DNA of 64,000 bases from Lentinus brumalis (lineage: Eukaryota > Basidiomycota > Agaricomycetes > Polyporales > Polyporaceae): assembly GCA_001792895.1 (NCBI GenBank), contig MARA01000036.1, forward strand, positions 355,891 to 419,890, written 5' to 3'. The first letter of the stretch is position 1. Each line of letters begins with the position of its first letter. Under the pieces are notes generated by a model, which saw only the letters and a program-made list of their open reading frames with translations, did not search any database and was not told where the DNA came from. Of this stretch, positions 59,860 to 64,000 are shown in pieces. Both the position numbers and the translations under genes were made by a program.

Positions 59860-61964
59860 TTACTGTACAAAACGCGACCGAAGCCCACTAACGCTCCTGC
59901 TACTGACACAGGAGGACCGTCCGAGGCGTCCGAAGCGGCAATCAGGCGTCCCCACCCCAGGAGCACGGAACCGGAGGAGCTTCGCGACGAGGTCCTGTCC
60001 GGGGTCCGTCGCCGCGAGCCGCGAAAAGCTGATCTTGGGAGGCAGCTCCACCCCCTCCTCCTCCGACCGATACTTCCCGAAGGTCTCTCCGGTGAGCTCC
60101 TTCTCCCGCGTCATCCGAGCGACGAGCTCGTGGGCCTTCCCCCAGATGTCGTACACCAGCCGGTTGGCCTCCAGCCGGTTCTCCGCGACCAGCCGGTCGA
60201 ACGGCGAGAGTCCGGACAAGTCCCCCTGGTAGGGGACCGAGAAGGGAGCGGAGAACGAGACCCCCGCAGGCAAGGAGGCCCCGCAGTCCCGGCAGGAGTC
60301 GTCGGAGGCGCAGCAGGAGCGGGCGCGTTCCAGGGAAGGACCTTGAAGACCGCCCAGCCCTTGTGCTTGTCGCGGAAGGCCGCGACCTCCGCGGGCTCGA
60401 CGGTCGGAGCGAAGTCCGCTGGGATCGCAGTGGGCGCGATGGCGTCGGGCAGTCCGACAGCTCGCAGCCGCTCCGCGAGTCCGTCCTGGTCGACGACTCG
60501 GAAACGCGGTCGGTCCCGCTCGAAGATGGCGATGAAGCGGACGGCCATGTATCGGATGTCGGGGGTTCCGGGGATAGGAACCCAGCCCTCGCCGTTGAAG
60601 AGGGCGATGGTCTTGCGGTTCCCTATCGAATGCTAAGGGTCAGCCACCGCGGAAGGCAGAGAAGAGGACGGACTTACAGGACATCTCGCCGAAGACGCTG
60701 GAGCCGGTCCACCGGCACCCTTGCGCGTCCTTCTTGCACTTCTGGCAGAGGCCGACCTTCCCCGACGGGAGGCAGCGGCCCCCCTTCGAGCGACAGTGGT
60801 CGCACTAAGGTCCTACAAGTTAGCAAACGATCGCCGCGGCAGGAACGAGCGGAGACTTACTGGTCCCTCGAAGGAGAGCAGCACTCCCTCCTCCGAGCCG
60901 CTCGTGGGGTCGGTCTTGGGCTTCTTCCTGCCGCCGCGCCGGCCAGAGCCACTGGCGGGCTTGCGCTTCTTGCTGCCACTGGGCTGGGGTTCCTGCGTCG
61001 TGCTGGCGAGCTCGTCGTCCTCGCTGGAACCTTCAGCGTCCTCATCGCCGCCGTCGTCCTGCGGAGGTTTCTGTCCCTGCGGAGTCTTCGGACCCGGCGG
61101 AGTCTTCGGACCCGGCGGAGCCTTCGAACCCTGCGGAGTCTTCGGCCCTTGCGGAGCCTTGCGCCCTTGCGGGGTCTTGGGGCCTTGAGAAGTCGTGCGT
61201 GCGGGCGGCGGGCTAGGAAGCGGCGAGATCCTGAAGAGTTTCGCTACGACGTCCGGGGCGAACGGGAGGTACTTGTCCTTGTCCGTAAATTCGAGAGCGC
61301 GAGGCTCGGAGGGGTCCGCGTTCGCGAGCAAGTTCACTACACGCCGGAGGTTAGCGCAAAAAGGGACGCCTCGGAGGCGTAGGAACGTACCGTAGTCCGA
61401 GACGGCGGTCTCCGCCTTCTGGTAGACCTCAAGCCGGCTCCGCGCCAGCTTCAGCTCGTGCTCCAAGTCCCGAGCCTCCGCGACGTCCGCGGGAGTGTTC
61501 CGCCGACCGGGTTTGACGCGGCGCGACACTTCCTGGAAGCGGGCCTCGGCGTTCTTGATGCCTTCCTGGTGGAGTTGGACTTGCGCGCGGAGGAAGTCCG
61601 CGTCCCGGGCCAGGACCGCCTGGCTGCACTTGCGGAAGAACTCCCGCTGGAGCTCCGGGGGGCGTGCTCGCTGAACGTCCCCCAAAACGCGGGAAAGCGG
61701 GACCGGTATTCCCCGCTGGGTTCGGAAGGCGCGGCCTCCTAGAGGATTCAGTCGACCGCCCGGTTGGCCCCCGATGGCTCCGACAAACAGGGCGAAACTC
61801 ACCAGGTAGCGGAGGAAGTGCTCCGCGGCCTCCCCGTAGTATCGGCCCGAGTAGGGGTGCAGCTCGTCCAGGACGAAGCCCTCGACGAAGGAGGCGAAGT
61901 TCGAGGCGTTGGTGAAGTCCTCGGGGTCGCTGAGGTCGACGTTAGGAGAGAGAGGGGCTGCCAT
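59860..61964 (-). CDS. Antisense Zn(II)2Cys6 coiled-coil protein of element B
   Basis: Minus-strand gene with start MAAPLSPNVDLSDPEDF at 61964. Clear introns: 61337-61390 (54 nt, GTACGT...GTGTAG, in frame if retained), 60805-60860 (GTAAGT...CCTTAG) and 60623-60677 (GTAAGT...GATAG). Early part: VEGFVLDELHPYSGRYYGE, then a coiled coil (REFFRKCSQAVLARD to the LEVYQKAE region). Middle: a Pro/Lys/Gly repeat (GPKTPQG units). The exon at 60678-60804 encodes C-X2-C-X6-C-X8-C-X2-C-X6-C, a canonical Zn(II)2Cys6 spacing. The following exon contains a globular segment ending near GWAVFKVLPW. One missing base near 60335 would then allow SCRDCG and a Leu-rich end (LVAENRLEANRLVYDIWGKA), stop at 59860. Another intron or indel near 61690-61800 is possible. 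Confidence 0.68.
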
Positions 61965-62278
61965 GTTGAAGCGTCGAGGAGGGAGGAAGCGGTCAAGGAG
62001 CACGAGCGACCGAACGCGCCCGACGGCAGGTCTTTAAGGGAGCCTCGGAGGCAAAAAATTTCGCGTCCTCAATCACGAACGAAGGTCAAACAATCAGGAA
62101 GCACCGGGCTTCGCGACGTCACCGCGCCTTTCGCCGTCAACGGAGTTCATCCGCTGTCATGCCGAAACGAGTAACTTTATTTCCGCTTTAGGACTATTCT
62201 ACGGGCGCTCCGTCGACGCAGCGCGCCCTCCGCGCTATCCGCACGCCCTCCTGAGGAGTTCCCCGTCTCCGATCCTTC

Positions 62279-63001
62279 CTAGGCGTCCGAGCCCTCGATG
62301 ATGTCTTCCCCCGCGTCGACGTCGTACACCACTCGCACCGGCGAGTCCGCTCCTAGCAGAACAAGGTCAGACCGTGCGGCACGCGTAGGAAGGGAGCGCT
62401 TACGAGCAACTGCGCGAGTTTCGCTTCGGAGCCGGCCGTCCTCGAGTGCGATGCGCTCGCGGCGGAGCTCTTCCTGTCGCTCCGCGAGTCGACGGATCTC
62501 CGCAGTAACACGGAAGGCCAGGGCCAGGTCCGGCCGTCGGGAACGATTCAGCACTAGGAGGCACTCTCGGGCGACCTGAAGCTCGCGAGAGACGTCCAGT
62601 TCCTCGGCAGACACCGCGGCCAAGCGCAACGCCCGGCGGGAGCTGTCTATCCGGCCCAGGAAGTCTCGCACGGCAGCGTTCCGGAGGCAGCCTCGATAGG
62701 CCACTCCGATAAGGTCGTCCGAGTACGCTCGCATAGCTCGAGTACCTGTCCGGGGGTGCATCCGAGGATCATCAGCCCGTCCTGGGCGGAAATCAGCACC
62801 GAAGGCACTCCGGAGAGGATAGGGACGTACCAGGAGATCAGCTATCGTCGACATGTCGCGTCGCAGCTCAACCTCGTCGTCGCCGAAATTTCCAGACTCA
62901 AGGTCCGCTTCGAGGAGAGACACCGCACCATCGGCGTACCGAAGAGCGTCCTCCCTCACGGTGATCCGGAGCTCGGGCCAAGTCGCAGGTCCGTTCGGCA
63001 T
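62279..63001 (-). CDS. Second antisense ORF of element B, about 240 aa
   Basis: ATG at 63001 (MPNGPATWPELR), stop at 62279. The C-terminal half is a Leu/Arg/Glu-rich coiled coil (RRLAERQEELRRERIALE). A candidate intron (GTACGTCCC...CGCCCAG, about 62795-62843) would give a more natural middle (DLLDGLMILGCTPGQVLELC) but then needs another frame change. Unrecognised. It sits between the Zn2Cys6 gene and the 3' LTR in the same orientation. Confidence 0.5.
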   Translation of the reverse strand: MPNGPATWPELRITVREDALRYADGAVSLLEADLESGNFGDDEVELRRDMSTIADLLVRPYPLRSAFGADFRPGRADDPRMHPRTGTRAMRAYSDDLIGVAYRGCLRNAAVRDFLGRIDSSRRALRLAAVSAEELDVSRELQVARECLLVLNRSRRPDLALAFRVTAEIRRLAERQEELRRERIALEDGRLRSETRAVARKRSLPTRAARSDLVLLGADSPVRVVYDVDAGEDIIEGSDA

Positions 63002-63108
63002 GGCGTTCGGTACTACAGGACAGTGCTGGATGGTACGGCGCTTTAAATACTCGCAGGGGCCAGCCTATCGATGGTGTCGTTCCCCCCTCATCCCGCCCGC
63101 CAATCGGA

Positions 63109-63145
63109 TGGACCGAGGACGGTCCAGATTTCAGTGGGGAGGGGA
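63109..63145 (+). promoter_or_regulatory. Element B hairpin plus polypurine tract
   Basis: TGGACCG / CGGTCCA form a perfect 7-bp stem around AGGA (63109-63126). GATTTCAGTGGGGAGGGGA follows (63127-63145) and abuts the 3' LTR. Same loop and same purine tract as 59421-59460 but a different stem. Confidence 0.78.
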
Positions 63146-64000
63146 TGATAGGTATCGGACACGTCTATGCACGGAATTTGCGCCCTTCCGGAGGTTCCAC
63201 AGGAGCGAGCCCAGTACTCCCGACCGTCCTACGTCGGCCAGTATGCTCGCCACAGCCCCATACTCCTTCCCTATCGCTCCGTCACCCCTCCTACCGTCCG
63301 AACCCTCGCACAGGTCGGACAACGCGGTCTGCAGCCCGTCCGCACCGAGCGGCGGCCTGTCAGACGGTTCACGTCCCCGATGAGACATCTAGCCGCAATT
63401 CCGGGTCTCGTACGCAGCCTCGGTCACGGACGCATGGTCGGAGGGGTTCTGGAGCGTCCTTCACGCCAGTTGATTGGCCGGTGTGGTTATCGCCGGAGTT
63501 GGAGCTCCGCGCCACCATCTTGGGTAAACGTCGGTCGCCAGCGCCTCGAACCGGTTGGGGCTCGGCGCGCGCGCTGGTTGGTTAGCTGTGGTTAAAGGCT
63601 GACAGCAGGTCCGTGCGCAAGGAGCTCCGCCCGCCCCTATTGGCTCAGGACCGTTTGCGAGGGCTTTCCGAGGCTTGCGTGCTGTCGTTAGGGTAGCTTT
63701 GCTTTTGTACCTTCGGTAGCACGGTGTGCAATTCAGATTCCGTTCTCCCCACCGTTCAGCTCTAAGTCTACCGCCGCCGCTCCGTGCTCACCGTCGAAAG
63801 TATCGCCGTCACCGTCAAGAAGTCCTACCGCCGTCGAGTCGATAAGTTCGAACCCGTTTCATCCGCTACTGTCGTGGTTTCCGGCCCTTTCCGGACGCTC
63901 CTGTCATTCGGGAGTCGTACGTAGCCCTCCTGGACATAGTCTCCGTTCAGTTAGGGGGTTAGGAGCTCTTCCTTTCGCATATAAAATACGTGCATACAGT
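63146..64000 (+). repeat. Element B right LTR (truncated by window end)
   Basis: 855 bp aligning to 51526-52392 (867 bp). The 12-nt difference consists only of bases missing from this copy, one near 63404 and the remaining 11 in the last ~110 bp. Confidence 0.92.

Larger units (their letters stand above)
51526..64000 (+). mobile_element. Element B: Ty3/gypsy without chromodomain, right end outside window
   Basis: Left LTR from 51526 (TGATAGGTATCGG), gag, pol, a hairpin/PPT module after pol, a 3.7-kb antisense region with two ORFs, a second hairpin/PPT and a right LTR from 63146 that runs off the window. More than 12.4 kb, unusually long for a fungal Ty3 element. Pol resembles the basidiomycete lineage with a YIDD RT. 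The flank before 51526 is GACGC; its duplicate should lie beyond 64000. Confidence 0.92.

Overview
The window is nuclear DNA of a filamentous basidiomycete, most likely an Agaricomycete. The evidence is GC-rich sequence, dense short introns (about 50-60 nt) with GT-AG ends and CTAAC-like branch sites, several DUF6699-like genes (a family I know from mushroom genomes), a Plavaka-type transposase gene and two full-size Ty3/gypsy elements. No bacterial, organellar, rRNA or tRNA gene was recognised.

Host part, 1-39152: a sparse, duplicated accessory region. It holds five DUF6699-like genes or fragments (ending at 111; 7975-8691; 24115-24965; 27536-28403; 35620-36490), two spliced metacaspase-like genes with a His/Cys dyad (13357-15496 and 17427-19665), a broken third copy (20409-20909), a five-exon gene with an atypical homeodomain (28824-29888, minus), and three unrecognised spliced genes (2182-3105; 30430-31460; 31638-32258 minus). 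Long stretches between them show no supportable gene; some carry diverged local duplications (1-~960 against 8581-~9495; 9845-10805) and one TIR-bounded MITE-like segment (33307-33860).

Transposon part, 39153-64000: a 12-exon Plavaka-like transposase gene is cut inside its third exon by Ty3 element A (40739-48882; 745/746-bp LTRs, 5-bp duplication GCCCT). Deleting A plus one target copy rejoins the reading frame. The gene then loses its 3' end in a 120-bp hairpin-rich tandem array (51039-51525), which is itself entered by Ty3 element B (51526 to beyond 64000; no chromodomain).

The most interesting material is in A and B. Each has, between pol and the 3' LTR and on the opposite strand, a spliced gene for a coiled-coil protein with a canonical Zn(II)2Cys6 cysteine pattern; B has a second antisense ORF. 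Element A shows a Tf1-like 11-nt self-priming pair, an A_AAA_AAC slippery heptamer directly before the gag stop, and a C-terminal chromodomain. Every polypurine tract is preceded by a hairpin; in B two such modules have different stems but the same AGGA loop.

A caution: all the other frame breaks found go the same way (each equals one missing base), and the two B LTR copies differ only by 12 missing bases with no substitutions, mostly in the last ~110 bp of the window. This points to deletion-type assembly error, so the broken ORFs of A and B should not be taken as decay without read-level checks.
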